Below, piece after piece: positions 1 through 10,845 of a stretch of 64,000 nucleotides of DNA. The translations under genes were made by a program, and so were the position numbers. The DNA is from Piezodorus guildinii. Its lineage: Eukaryota; Arthropoda; Insecta; Hemiptera; Pentatomidae. The notes beneath the pieces are model-generated. The model saw only the letters and a program-made list of their open reading frames with translations. It did no database searches and was not told the origin of the DNA. The stretch covers positions 18,314,635 through 18,378,634 of the forward strand of contig CM041294.1 of the NCBI GenBank assembly GCA_023052935.1. Direction: 5' to 3'. How positions within the stretch are numbered: the first letter of the stretch is position 1; each line of letters begins with the position of its first letter.

Positions 1-496
1 GCACTCATACGAATGCTTATTTAAGTTATAATTTTACTTGCCTATATATGAAATATATAGAAGTCCGCCCAGTATTTCTGCATACGTATCAACATAAGAG
101 GAAATGGGAATGTAATTCATTATATTCAATAAACAGTTTGCAAAATGTATGTAAAAAAATGTATAATGAGTGTTATAAAACGACATAGATGATGTTAATT
201 AAACTTTATTGGAAATAAATAAAAGATATCTATCAATCGAATACGTTACAATAATTTTAGGATTAATAATGATATTCACTATGAGCTTTAAATATTTTTG
301 AAAGCAACTGATTAAGCATCTTCGTCCCTTTCGATTGTGTCATGAATTAGTTACATTTAACACAGCGTATAAAAAACATATGCAATAGACCCTTGTTTAC
401 ACCAATTTTAGTTCAAAATTTATTTTATTTTCATTAATTTTCTAAATTTCTTCACTCGCCGCAAACTTTATCCAATATTTTTTTTTTAGATCAATT
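1..496. other. AT-rich sequence, nothing recognised
   Basis: Outer part of the left palindrome arm. No reading frame of note, no repeat family member and no RNA gene seen. Its mirror is about 10842-11337. Confidence 0.7.
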
Positions 497-1278
497 TTAC
501 TATCACTTATGAGAATAAGAATAAAGAAAGTATTTCGATGGTGAAAATTTTCAAATTCCAGTTTTCAATGAAAATAGGCGTTTTAGGGTCTCCTGAGTCC
601 AAATGACCAAGTCCCGAAAAAAGGTCTGTGCGTATGTGGTCTATCCAGCACGAAAAAAATAGGTGTACGAAATGATATTTCATATTTATGTCAACCCACA
701 CGCCAAGAAAAAACGTAAAACGCTAAACTTTCGACTTAGAATATTATATTCAATGTTACATAGACGTTCTAAATTATCCACCAGACAGAAACTCAATGTA
801 TATATTTATTTATTAAAACCACTATGGACTTACGCTTGTCAAATATACGGACCCGCTAAAAAGACACACATACGACAAATAGAAACCTTTCAATCGCAAT
901 TTTTAAGACTGGCAACGAACTCACCACCATATGTGTCAAACGATACCCTACATACTGACTTACGTATTCCAACAACAATTAACCACTTTCGACTGCCTTA
1001 CAAACGATTTCACGACAAACTAAATGGACATAGAAACAAACTTGTACAAAACATAGCTAAAACTGACATACTATACATAACTCGGCGTAGGCTGATGAGG
1101 GACCTCCTAGCCTGAAAAAATAGTTTGTTTTTGAATGTCAGAAGGATGCACCACTGTGTACTGTCTCCCTCATGCCAGCCCACGCTATGTTTATCAAATA
1201 TAACTCATTTGGTGATTGTAATTTATACAGGTGCAAATAAAATATTAAGTTAAAAAATAAAATAATATTTATGTCAAC
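497..1278 (+). repeat. Family A 5' fragment, split by a LINE
   Basis: About 497-695 aligns with the start of family A (defined best at 56209-57287): a degenerate CTTTCACTTAC start, then the GAAAATTTTC and TTTTAGGGTCTCCTGAGTCC blocks, up to ATTTCATATTTA. It is interrupted there by the Jockey-like LINE at 696-1264. The right-arm mirror is about 10656-10845. Confidence 0.75.
696..1264 (+). pseudogene. 5'-truncated Jockey-like LINE (LINE B), RT C-terminus
   Basis: Non-LTR retrotransposon fragment. The reading frame runs to 1115 and encodes the thumb and C-terminal region of a Jockey-type reverse transcriptase: PHAKKKRKTLNFRLR at the start, then LLKPLWTYACQIYG, then FQSQFLRLATNS. The conserved RT catalytic residues lie upstream and are missing. 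A target-site duplication ATATTTATGTCAAC flanks the insertion (682-695 and 1265-1278), which fixes both ends and shows that it landed inside family A. About 13 bases are missing near 1095 relative to the right-arm copy, joining RRL to MRDLLA. The 3' end is A-rich. Confidence 0.9.
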
Positions 1279-2759
1279 AACAAAAACAATATGTTACTCT
1301 CCAATAATTTGGTAATAATAATAATAATTTGAGGTAGAGTGACAAGTTTGGTGACGATAGCAGCGTGTAGGGTAGTGAATGTGTATTAGTGTTTTTGAAA
1401 AGGTAATTCTATTTAAGCCGTCAGCAATTTCACATACATCTAAATATAAGTTTACCCAAAAATACTACGTAGCAAAGTCATGGAGAAACGTCTATATTTC
1501 ATATAATGTAAAGTGCTTTTGTCTCTTTAACCATTAAAATTGTCTCTTTTACCAAAAAAAAATTAAAGGATATATTTGGATGATAGTCCACCTACAGTTA
1601 GGTTCTTGGATGTCTTATTTTTACATGTATTATAATTGCTAAGATGTGAGGTGTTAATGGTGCTTTTGCTACTAGGAAATGGAATATTCTTATGAAAGAC
1701 CGTCATCAGTAATATTGAATACAGTATTAAAAAAAAAATCTTGATATTAAAAAACCTTATCCATTATATAAAGTTTATTAACTAAAAATTTCAGATTGTT
1801 ATTTAAATCTACCTAACCATAATCCGAACTTTTCATTATAGCTGCTGTTAAAAAAAGAAACTAAGGCTCCTTTAATTCTCAAGAACATAAAACATTCAAT
1901 GTCAATAATAATATTTACCTTTCAGGAAAAAGTAGTTAGAGCACATAATAATATATTTTTAAAAAAACTATAAATTTAAATAATGAAAATCTTTTCAACG
2001 TAAATATAAACTCTAACAAACACATGTTATGGGATAGGTACTTAATACATATTTTGCGTTTGACACACCCTAAGGAATACTTATTAACTATAAATCTACT
2101 GAATAATAATTAATTATAATTATTATTTTTAGAATGAAATTACGTTTGTTTATTTATAATATTTGGTTTAGCAAATATTTCTTTCAAATAAACTGGTTTT
2201 GCTAATTAAATATATTCTATATATTTAGCAGCATGAAATTCGGAATAGGATCTGGAATTTTCAAGGAATTCCTCAAAATTGAATGAAATTGATTAATTCA
2301 ATTTCAAATATAATATTTCATTACAATATCAGATTAAAGGATGAGATAAAATTATCTTGAATTTCGTTATTAATTCCAGTATTAATTAAATTCCGTAACA
2401 GCTGAAGCTCTGGTCTGGCAACATACATGCTCGAATTAGAACTGGATGGACTTTTATTTTGGGGCGAATCGAGAGAGTTAATTCAACCTTTCCACTCCAG
2501 CTAGAACAAGTTGATAACCTTTGTGATAATCCCTACTCTACGCCCTAGTTTGAATACATATATGTAGTCACGGTCATATGCATCTATTTAACAACGATTT
2601 CTTAATAATGTAAGAGAGGCTAACATATTTTCGATTATATGATTCGCTTTTAGTTCTTTTGTTTTAATTTTATAAAGGATAAATATGATTTTTTTTATTA
2701 CTACATTACATTATTTATTTTATCAATATATTCTAAAAACGAAAGATCTCGTATAATTA
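1279..2759. other. AT-rich arm sequence without recognisable gene
   Basis: No coding or RNA signal seen. It contains the most diverged part of the palindrome (about 1925-2420 against 8925-9405, roughly 30 differences by eye). The rest is almost identical to its mirror. Confidence 0.7.
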
Positions 2760-2926
2760 TTAAGGTAGATTTCGGGCTGAATAACTTCTTCCATAAATAC
2801 TCAATTTTTTTTATTTCATCAACATGGCGTTTTTGGATATTCTCCCGTCTTCAGAAGTCTAGACTGATAAAATAAAAACATTTGAGTATTTATGGAAGAA
2901 GTTATTCAGCCCGAAATCTACCTTAA
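2760..2926. mobile_element. 167-bp foldback MITE with perfect 45-bp terminal inverted repeats
   Basis: Bases 2760-2804 and 2882-2926 are exact reverse complements, beginning TTAAGGTAGATTTCGGGCTG and ending with its complement. The about 77-bp loop is not palindromic and encodes nothing. TTAA occurs at both ends, so the element could be a 159-bp unit with a TTAA duplication (piggyBac-like target) or use a TA target; the superfamily is not resolved. Confidence 0.9.
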
Positions 2927-3489
2927 TACATTATTTATGAACAATTTAACATTTACTAGCATTTTAAAATACATACTTTGTGATTTGCATGCACGAGACT
3001 TTTTCCTTCTTCATATAAATCATCCTACCTGTAACAAAAAAAAAAAAAATTAAATTAAACAAACTAATATGTTTTTATACTTGTATAATCATAAAAACAT
3101 ATATGCCACCACTATTATTGCTAACTATCGCCTTAAAAAATATATTACTATCCCTAGTTACTATTCAACAACCCAGTCATCTAAAGTTTCATTCGGTTGA
3201 CAAATTCAGCGAACTATTTACTACTGGTTGAAAAGCTGAAAAGCTTCCACCATGAAAGCATTTCAACTATGCCCGAACGAGATCATTAATCACAGTTTGT
3301 ACACCCGCCGCTACAAATGAAAGCTTCCAATCACGTGACCGTCTACATTCATTAAGAGTCTTATTGATCCTATATATAAAGGATGGATAAGTATTTCATC
3401 AATACTGTATAGTAATAAAATAGTACATACCTAAAAATACAGACATTTTATTTTAAAATGACAGTCTCTAATGCCCTCATACTTAACAT
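2927..3489. other. Arm sequence without recognisable gene
   Basis: No open frame of interest. About 3225-3360 is less AT-rich than its surroundings but matches nothing else in the window apart from its mirror copy. Confidence 0.65.
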
Positions 3490-4015
3490 AGAATAGAATA
3501 GAATAGAAAATAATCTTTATTCTGGGACATAGTCCCTTAAGAACAACAAATATGTACAATTAAAGTATACAGTGTGTCTGGCCAAAAGACCAAATGATCA
3601 TGATTAATTCTTATTTACAATGGTGTAAGAAGTAATAAAATTAAAAAAAAAAAAAAAAAAAAAAGGAATATATCTATACAATAAAACAAAAGAGTAAAAT
3701 AAATAAACTTCTTCAGATGCATACTTTTGCTGAACAAAACTAAATTTAAAAAGATTAATAAATTAAATAAGGTATGATCAATAAATAATATTTCCTTTTT
3801 ACATTCAAAATCTGATTTTTGATATAAAACCTCATTGCTGTTGAGCGTCTGTTTGGGAATACAGGGGTATTGGAACAGTTGGGACTTGAATGATGATAGA
3901 GATGAAGCATGGCGGATATGAGTAGGTAGGGAATTCCAGAGATTTGCAGAGCGGACAAGAAAGGAATGATCAAAAGTTGTTGTTCTATGGGTAGGAATCC
4001 GTACTACTTCAAATA
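3490..4015 (-). pseudogene. CR1/L2-like LINE 3' end (LINE C) with pentanucleotide tail
   Basis: On the minus strand, the region around 3845-4000 encodes the typical C-terminus of a CR1/L2-type RT, readable as TTTFDHSFLVRSANLWNSLP followed by an SLSSFKSQLFQY-type end. The 3' UTR follows with the block GGGACTATGTCCCAGAATAA, and the element ends in a TATTC-type repeat tail at about 3490-3507. Everything upstream is missing. The same family recurs at 17233-17884, and 3' remnants lie at about 27950-28100. Confidence 0.85.
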
Positions 4016-4135
4016 TAAGTTAGTTAAATATGACCCAAAACCATCTTCATGAATATATCTACCAATAAAATTTGGCAACAATTATTGAAAATGTGGAAAT
4101 CACCGAAAATAATTAACTATTATCATTATTATTGT

Positions 4136-5040
4136 CAAAGGTACTGAGTAAAATATTTGATCCGAAAAGAGATGAGGCCACTGGGGAGTTTAGAAGGATG
4201 CACAACGCGGAATTGCGGAATTTGTATCCTGTGAATACAATTGAGGTGATAGCATCACGGAGACTCAAATAGACGAGTAAAGTTGTTGGGCTCTTGGGGT
4301 GGGCATAATCGAATGACGATTATCGGATCATTCGATTATTTCAATGATTCAAAATAATTCGAACTGAATTGTTTAACGGTAATCGAGGGATTATGAGGAG
4401 ATAAGCGAACGACCTTTTTTTATTTTATTCTTTTTTTTTTTTCTCATCACAAAAATTATATGCATATTTTCACCTAGGCTCAGCCAGCCCAACCATTATA
4501 GAAACGGGAATTGTGTCATATCGTCTCTCAGAATGCATATTATCACATTAATCGGTTTGGAGAAACGAATGATGATTCGAACTGAATTGTTTAACGGTAA
4601 TCGAGGGATTATAAGGAGCTGAGGAAATAAGCGAACGACCTTTTTTTATTATATTCTTTTTTTTTTTCTCATCACATAAATTATATCCATATTTCCACCT
4701 AGGCTCAGTCAGCCCAGCCATTATAGAAACGGGAATTGTGTCATATCGTCTCTCAGAATGCATATTAATCATTCGATTATTTAAATCATCGATGTCCGAT
4801 CATTCGATTATGCCCACCTCTATTGGGCTCGGTAAGGAACGAATTCCGAGAAAGTTGGTATTCGCTGATCCGACTGGTAGGCGTCCAAAAGGTAGGCCAA
4901 AGCGTCGATGGGAGGATTGCGGTAAGGCTGATCCCGGGTTTTGGGCTTGAACGGTGAAAATTGGACGAGCCTGTGTAGGCGGAATGTAGTGGTATCGGCA
5001 TCGAACCTTCGAGTTTGATAAGCCTATTATAATTATTATT
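4136..5040 (+). pseudogene. LINE D C-terminus, split by a hAT-type MITE
   Basis: Plus-strand remnant of a non-LTR retrotransposon ORF2 C-terminus. The first part (about 4136-4293) reads FDPKRDEATGEFRRMHNAEL and then NLYPVNTIEVIASRRL. The second part (4831-4950) reads ERIPRKLVFADPTGRRPKGR followed by PKRRWEDCGKADP, and ends at a premature stop. A 3' region ends in the GCATCGAACCTTCG block and an ATT-repeat tail. The MITE at 4294-4822 separates the two parts; removing it restores contiguity across TTGGGCTC. A sister copy without the MITE is at 25424-25737. Confidence 0.85.
4294..4822. mobile_element. hAT-type MITE with internal tandem duplication
   Basis: A 529-bp non-autonomous DNA transposon. 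The ends share GGTGGGCATAATCGAATGA in inverted orientation, and the element is flanked by an 8-bp duplication TTGGGCTC (4286-4293 and 4823-4830). Both are hAT hallmarks. Inside, a unit of about 200 bp occurs twice in tandem (about 4345-4546 and 4574-4770), each with a poly-T run and the block CCTAGGCTCAG. No transposase is encoded. Confidence 0.9.
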
Positions 5041-5266
5041 GTTTTCATTCGCAACAGTTAAATAGATCCCTCGGTCATCGTCTTTATAGTCTTCTTTGGG
5101 ATTGGCGTGGTTACAATGAAGAAAAACGTTGATTTGGGTAGTGATCTGTCAATTAATGAAACGTGTTATATTTCTCGTGAATGTAAGAATATACTGTCAG
5201 GATGTTTGCGTGAAAATATTTTCGTGAAATTTTGGATTGAGCTGTTTGTGTGTACGTGTTTTGCAG

Positions 5267-5419
5267 AACCCTAAAATTCTGCATCCTATGTCGAGATTGA
5301 TCTCAGTAGAGCAGAGTATATTTGTCGCTTGTTTAGTAAATTTAGTGTTGAACTACAATCCAATAGATGTGAAAGTTGTTTGTAACGTATTGTCAGTTCT
5401 TATCACTTTACTTTCTAAT
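5267..5419 (+). CDS. Candidate internal exon in palindrome spacer (weak)
   Basis: A 153-bp stretch (51 codons, no stop) is bounded by a plausible 3' splice site, a pyrimidine-biased tract ending TTTTGCAG at 5266, and a strong 5' splice site GTATGT from 5420. Both junctions fall in the same phase. The encoded peptide begins NPKILHPMSRLISVEQSIF and matches no family I recognise. The open frame continues a little on both sides, so the splice-site reading is optional. It could equally be chance or part of an unknown transposon. A separate 52-codon ATG frame at 5116-5274 overlaps it in another phase. Confidence 0.2.
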
Positions 5420-5739
5420 GTATGTTCCATGTCTTTTATCCAAATATAGACCGAGGTATCTTCTTACATAGGTTTTTGAAGGTACTGTATTGTCGATTTT
5501 CAAGCTGGACACATGTCATACCATACATACCTTTCCGCAAATAAAAGCTCCCATGGCACGATTTAAAGGCATTAATTTAGGTTTTCCATTTTTAAAAACC
5601 ACATTTTTAGGTCAAATATAAAAATGTGAGGATTCGACTTCTTAACATTTTAGGAACTTTTCTCTTCTTTCATTTGGTACCTTTTATTTTTCAAATTGCA
5701 CATCAAGTGAAAATCGTGAACATTTTTTTTTTTCGAATA

Positions 5740-6250
5740 CAATTTTTGTTGATATTACAATCTGTCCTAATCAGGACTTTTATAATAGTGATCAAGTACA
5801 TCATTCATATACTACATTCACACAGTATATAAAAATTATTTTAAAAAATAATGCAGTATACATATATACAGTAAAGAATCAATAAGAATATGTATAAAAG
5901 TCACTCTTTTCTCGTACTTATGTACAATCCTCTAGCATACATCGTGTGAGAGGAGAATCTAGCCAATGCTAGAACTCCAATCTACATGTTTACAAGAGGT
6001 ATCGAGGCCGCAGCCGTTTCAACCTTTTGAGGGGATGGTAAGGATGTGTGGAGCTGGATAGGTTTTTGGGTTGATGCATTAGGTTCTGATGGAATTTGGA
6101 GAATTTTGATGGGATAAGGTCTAAAATAAATGTAATATAAAGGTCGTGGTGTAAGGTGTGGTTGGTGACAAAGGATTGAATGTTAAAAAATTTGGATGTC
6201 CTCCACAGTTCAAGTCTAAAAAAGGTCCAGATAGGTTTCAGTACTATACT
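5740..6250 (-). pseudogene. Jockey-like LINE 3' fragment (LINE E)
   Basis: On the minus strand this matches the end of LINE E as seen at 62301-63232: the last RT codons with many stops, then a 3' UTR ending in the GGACAGATTGTAAT-type block. It includes the GCCAATGCTAGAACTCCAAT segment shared with 62541-62568. It breaks off at 6250, exactly where the right palindrome arm begins, so a rearrangement breakpoint lies inside this LINE. Confidence 0.8.
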
Positions 6251-6281
6251 AGGGATCTATTTAACTGTTGCGAATGAAAAC

Positions 6282-7190
6282 AATAATAATTATAATAGGC
6301 TTATCAAACTCGAAGGTTCGATGCCGATACCACTACATTCCGCCTACACAGGCTCGTCCAATTTTCACCGTTCAAGCCCAAAACCCGGGATCAGCCTTAC
6401 CGCAATCCTCCCATCGACGCTTTGGCCTACCTTTCGGACGCCTACCAGTCGGATCAGCGAATACCAACTTTCTCGGAATTCGTTCCTTACCGAGCCCAAT
6501 AGAGGTGGGCATAATCGAATGATCGGACATCGATGATTTAAATAATCGAATGATTAATATGCATTCTGAGAGACGATATGACACAATTCCCGTTTCTATA
6601 ATGGCTGGGCTGACTGAGCCTAGGTGGAAATATGGATATAATTTATGTGATGAGAAAAAAAAAAAAGAATATAATAAAAAAAGGTCGTTCGCTTATTTCC
6701 TCAGCTCCTTATAATCCCTCGATTACCGTTAAACAATTCAGTTCGAATCATCATTCGTTTCTCCAAACCGATTAATGTGATAATATGCATTCTGAGAGAC
6801 GATATGACACAATTCCCGTTTCTATAATGGTTGGGCTGGCTGAGCCTAGGTGAAAATATGCATATAATTTTTGTGATGAGAAAAAAAAAAAAAGAATAAA
6901 ATAAAAAAAGGTCGTTCGCTTATCTCCTCATAATCCCTCGATTACCGTTAAACAATTCAGTTCGAATTATTTTGAATCATTGAAATAATCGAATGATCCG
7001 ATAATCGTCATTCGATTATGCCCACCCCAAGAGCCCAACAACTTTACTCGTCTATTTGAGTCTCCGTGATGCTATCACCTCAATTGTATTCACAGGATAC
7101 AAATTCCGCAATTCCGCGTTGTGCATCCTTCTAAACTCCCCAGTGGCCTCATCTCTTTTCGGATCAAATATTTTACTCAGTACCTTTGAC
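6282..7190 (-). pseudogene. LINE D C-terminus, right-arm copy, split by MITE
   Basis: Mirror of 4136-5040 on the minus strand, with the same premature stop after the PKRRWEDC block and the same MITE insertion point. No independent information beyond dating: the LINE and its MITE were in place before the arms were duplicated. Confidence 0.85.
6500..7030. mobile_element. hAT-type MITE, right-arm copy
   Basis: Mirror of 4294-4822 with the same terminal inverted repeats and the same 8-bp flanking duplication (GAGCCCAA at 6492-6499 and 7031-7038). It is about 2 bp longer than the left copy because of homopolymer differences. Confidence 0.9.
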
Positions 7191-7309
7191 AATAATAATG
7201 ATAATAGTTAATTATTTTCGGTGATTTCCACATTTTCAATAATTGTTGCCAAATTTTATTGGTAGATATATTCATGAAGATGGTTTTGGGTCATATTTAA
7301 CTAACTTAT

Positions 7310-7837
7310 ATTTGAAGTAGTACGGATTCCTACCCATAGAACAACAACTTTTGATCATTCCTTTCTTGTCCGCTCTGCAAATCTCTGGAATTCCCTACCT
7401 ACTCATATCCGCCATGCTTCATCTCTATCATCATTCAAGTCCCAACTGTTCCAATACCCCCTGTATTCCCAAACAGACGCTCAACAGCAATGAGGTTTTA
7501 TATCAAAAATCAGATTTTGAATGTAAAAAGGAAATATTACTTATTGATCATACCTTATTTAATTTATTAATCTTTTTAAATTTAGTTTTGTTCAGCAAAA
7601 GTATGCATCTGAAGAAGTTTATTTATTTTACTCTTTTGTTTTATTGTATAGATATATTCCTTTTTTTTTTTTTTTTTTTTTTAATTTTATTACTTCTTAC
7701 ACCATTGTAAATAAGAATTAATCATGATCATTTGGTCTTTTGGCCAGACACACTGTATACTTTAATTGTACATATTTGTTGTTCTTAAGGGACTATGTCC
7801 AAGAATAAAGATTATTTTCTATTCTATTCTATTCTAT
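7310..7837 (+). pseudogene. CR1/L2-like LINE 3' end (LINE C), right-arm copy
   Basis: Mirror of 3490-4015. From 7338 the plus strand reads RTTTFDHSFLVRSANLWNSL, the family C-terminus. A longer overlapping frame that starts at 7351 is out of phase with the family and should not be taken as the protein. This copy has one extra C near 7460 relative to the left arm. The tail is the TATTC repeat ending about 7837. Confidence 0.85.
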
Positions 7838-8400
7838 GTTAAGTATGAGGGCATTAGAGACTGTCATTTTAAAATAAAATGTCTGTATTTTTAGGTATGT
7901 ACTATTTTATTACTATACAGTATTGATGAAATACTTATCCATCCTTTATATATAGGATCAATAAGACTCTTAATGAATGTAGACGGTCACGTGATTGGAA
8001 GCTTTCATTTGTAGCGGCGGGTGTACAAACTGTGATTAATGATCTCGTTCGGGCATAGTTGAAATGCTTTCATGGTGGAAGCTTTTCAGCTTTTCAACCA
8101 GTAGTAAATAGTTCGCTGAATTTGTCAACCGAATGAAACTTTAGATGACTGGGTTGTTGAATAGTAACTAGGGATAGTAATATATTTTTTAAGGCGATAG
8201 TTAGCAATAATAGTGGTGGCATATATTTTTTTATGATTATACAAGTATAAAAACATATTAGTTTGTTTAATTTAATTTTTTTTTTTTTTTTGTTACAGGT
8301 AGGATGATTTATATGAAGAAGGAAAAAGTCTCGTGCATGCAAATCACAAAGTATGTATTTTAAAATGCTAGTAAATGTTAAATTGTTCATAAATAATGTA

Positions 8401-8567
8401 TTAAGGTAGATTTCGGGCTGAATAACTTCTTCCATAAATACTCAAATGTTTTTATTTTATCAGTCTAGACTTCTGAAGACGGGAGAATATCCCAAAACGC
8501 CATGTTGATGAAATAAAAAAAATTGAGTATTTATGGAAGAAGTTATTCAGCCCGAAATCTACCTTAA
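8401..8567. mobile_element. Foldback MITE, right-arm copy
   Basis: Mirror of 2760-2926 with intact 45-bp inverted repeats and TTAA at both ends. The loop keeps the orientation expected from the palindrome, so it has not flipped. Confidence 0.9.
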
Positions 8568-10042
8568 TAATTATACGAGATCTTTCGTTTTTAGAATATA
8601 TTGGTAAAATAAATAATGTAATGTAGTAATAAAAAAAAATCATATTTATCCTTTATAAAATTAAAACAAAAGAACTAAAAGCGAATCATATAATCGAAAA
8701 TATGTTAGCCTCTCTTACATTATTAAGAAATCGTTGTTAAATAGATGCATATGACCGTGACTACATATATGTATTCAAACTAGGGCGTAGAGTAGGGATT
8801 ATCACAAAGGTTATCAACTTGTTCTAGCTGGAGTGGAAAGGTCGAATTAACTCTCTCGATTCGCCCCAAAATAAAAGTCCATCCAGTTCTAATTCGAGCA
8901 TGTATGTTGCCAGACCAGAGCTTCAGCTGTTTTGGAATTTAATTAATACTGGAATTAATAACGAAATCCAAGATAATTTTATCTCACCTTTAAGCTGATA
9001 TTGTAATGAAATATTATATTTGAAATTGAATTTATCAATTTCATTCAATTTTGATGAATTCCCTGAAAATTCCAGATTCTATTCCAGATTTCATGCTGCT
9101 AAATATATAGAATATATTTAATTAGCAAAACTAATTTATTTGAAAGAAATATTTGCTAAACCAAATATTATTAATAAACAAACGTAATTTCATTCTAAAA
9201 ATAATAATTATAATTAATTATTATTTAGTCGATTTATAGTTAATAAATATTCCTTAGGGTGTTTCAAACGCAAAATATGTATTAAGTACCTATTCCAAAA
9301 CTGTTGTTACAGTTTATATTTACGTTGAAATGATTTTCATTATTTAAATTTAGTGTTTTTCTAAAATAAATTATTATGTGCTCTTACTACTTTTTCCTGA
9401 AAGGTAAATATTATTATTGACATTGAATGTTTTATGTTCTTGAGAATTAAAGGAGCCTTAGTTTCTTTTTTTAACAGCAGCTATAATGAAAAGTTCGGAT
9501 TATGGTTAGGTAGATTTAAATAACAATCTGAAATTTTTAGTTAATAAACTTTATATAATGGATAAGGTTTTTTAATATCAAGATTTTTTTTTAATACTGT
9601 ATTCAATATTACTGATGACGGTCTTTCATAAGAATATTCCATTTCCTAGTAGCAAAAGCACCATTAACACCTCACATCTTAGCAATTATAATACATGTAA
9701 AAATAAGACATCCAAGAACCTAACTGTAGGTGGACTATCATCCAAATATATCCTTTAATTTTTTTTTGGTAAAAGAGACAATTTTAATGGTTAAAGAGAC
9801 AAAAGCACTTTACATTATATGAAATATAGACGTTTCTCCATGACTTTGCTACGTAGTATTTTTGGGTAAACTTATATTTAGATGTATGTGAAATTGCTGA
9901 CGGCTTAAATAGAATTACCTTTTCAAAAACACTAATACACATTCACTACCCTACACGCTGCTATCGTCACCAAACTTGTCACTCTACCTCAAATTATTAT
10001 TATTATTACCAAATTATTGGAGAGTAACATATTGTTTTTGTT
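8568..10042. other. AT-rich right-arm sequence, no gene recognised
   Basis: Mirror of 1279-2759. No coding or RNA feature seen. It contains the diverged patch 8925-9405. Confidence 0.7.
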
Positions 10043-10056
10043 GTTGACATAAATAT

Positions 10057-10641
10057 TATTTTATTTTTTAACTTAATATTTTATTTGCACCTGTATAAAT
10101 TACAATCACCAAATGAGTTATATTTGATAAACATAGCGTGGGCTGGCATGAGGGAGACAGTACACAGTGGTGCATCCTTCTGACATTCAAAAACAAACTA
10201 TTTTTTCAGGCTAGGAGGTCCCTCATCTAACTCCTTTTCAGCCTACGCCGAGTTATGTATAGTATGTCAGTTTTAGCTATGTTTTGTACAAGTTTGTTTC
10301 TATGTCCATTTAGTTTGTCGTGAAATCGTTTGTAAGGCAGTCGAAAGTGGTTAATTGTTGTTGGAATACGTAAGTCAGTATGTAGGGTATCGTTTGACAC
10401 TTATGAACTCACCAGAGTTCGTTGCCAGTCTTAAAAATTGCGATTGAAAAGTTTCTATTTGTCGTATGTGTGTCTTTTTAGCGGGTCCGTATATTTGACA
10501 AGCGTAAGTCCATAGTGGTTTTAATAAATAAATATATACATTGAGTTTCTGTCTGGTGGATAATTTAGAACGTCTATGTAACATTGAATATAATATTCTA
10601 AGTCGAAAGTTTAGCGTTTTACGTTTTTTCTTGGCGTGTGG
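10057..10641 (-). pseudogene. Jockey-like LINE (LINE B), right-arm copy
   Basis: Mirror of 696-1264, flanked by the same 14-bp duplication (10043-10056 and 10642-10655). It retains the about 13 bases missing on the left, so the C-terminus reads RRLKRS, a stop in place of the expected Trp, then MRDLLA. Near 10405-10420 it carries a small inverted insertion (GAACTC ACCA GAGTTC) that is absent from the left copy and shifts the frame. Confidence 0.9.
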
Positions 10642-10655
10642 GTTGACATAAATAT

Positions 10656-10845
10656 GAAATATCATTTCGTACACCTATTATTTTCGTGCTGGATAGACCA
10701 CATACGCACAGACCTTTTTTCGGGACTTGGTCATTTGGACTCAGGAGACCCTAAAACGCCTATTTTCATTGAAAACTGGAATTTGAAAATTTTCACCATC
10801 GAAATACTTTCTTTATTCTTATTCTCATAAGTGATAGTAAAATTG
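10656..10845 (-). repeat. Family A 5' fragment, right-arm copy
   Basis: Mirror of 497-695. It keeps the CTCAGGAGACCCTAAAACG and GAAAATTTTC blocks of family A. Confidence 0.75.

Larger units (their letters stand above)
1..5071. repeat. Left arm of giant imperfect palindrome
   Basis: Bases 1-5071 are the reverse complement of about 6251-11337: base 1 pairs with 11337 and base 5071 with 6251. The sum of paired positions drifts from 11338 to 11322, which records small indels. Identity stops abruptly at the inner edge, after GATCCCT. The left arm is already inside the repeat at base 1, so its true outer boundary is not visible. The arm carries, in order, a family A fragment with a LINE inserted, a foldback MITE, a CR1-like LINE 3' end on the minus strand, and a second LINE interrupted by a hAT-type MITE. 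Confidence 0.95.
5072..6250. other. Palindrome spacer (unique centre)
   Basis: This 1,179-bp stretch separates the two arms and is not itself inverted. Its right part (about 5740-6250) is a Jockey-like LINE 3' fragment that is cut exactly at the right-arm boundary. Its left part (5072-5739) matches nothing else in the window and contains the weak exon candidate listed separately. Confidence 0.85.

Noticed and set aside
4738..5054. Overlapping frames on both strands at the inner end of the left arm
   Set aside because: Only the plus-strand PKRRWEDC frame belongs to a family (LINE D); the minus-strand frames are shadows.
7351..7710. 119-codon open frame in the right palindrome arm
   Set aside because: It is out of phase with the LINE C protein, whose frame (TTTFDHSF..LWNSLP) lies one register away; the longer frame is incidental.
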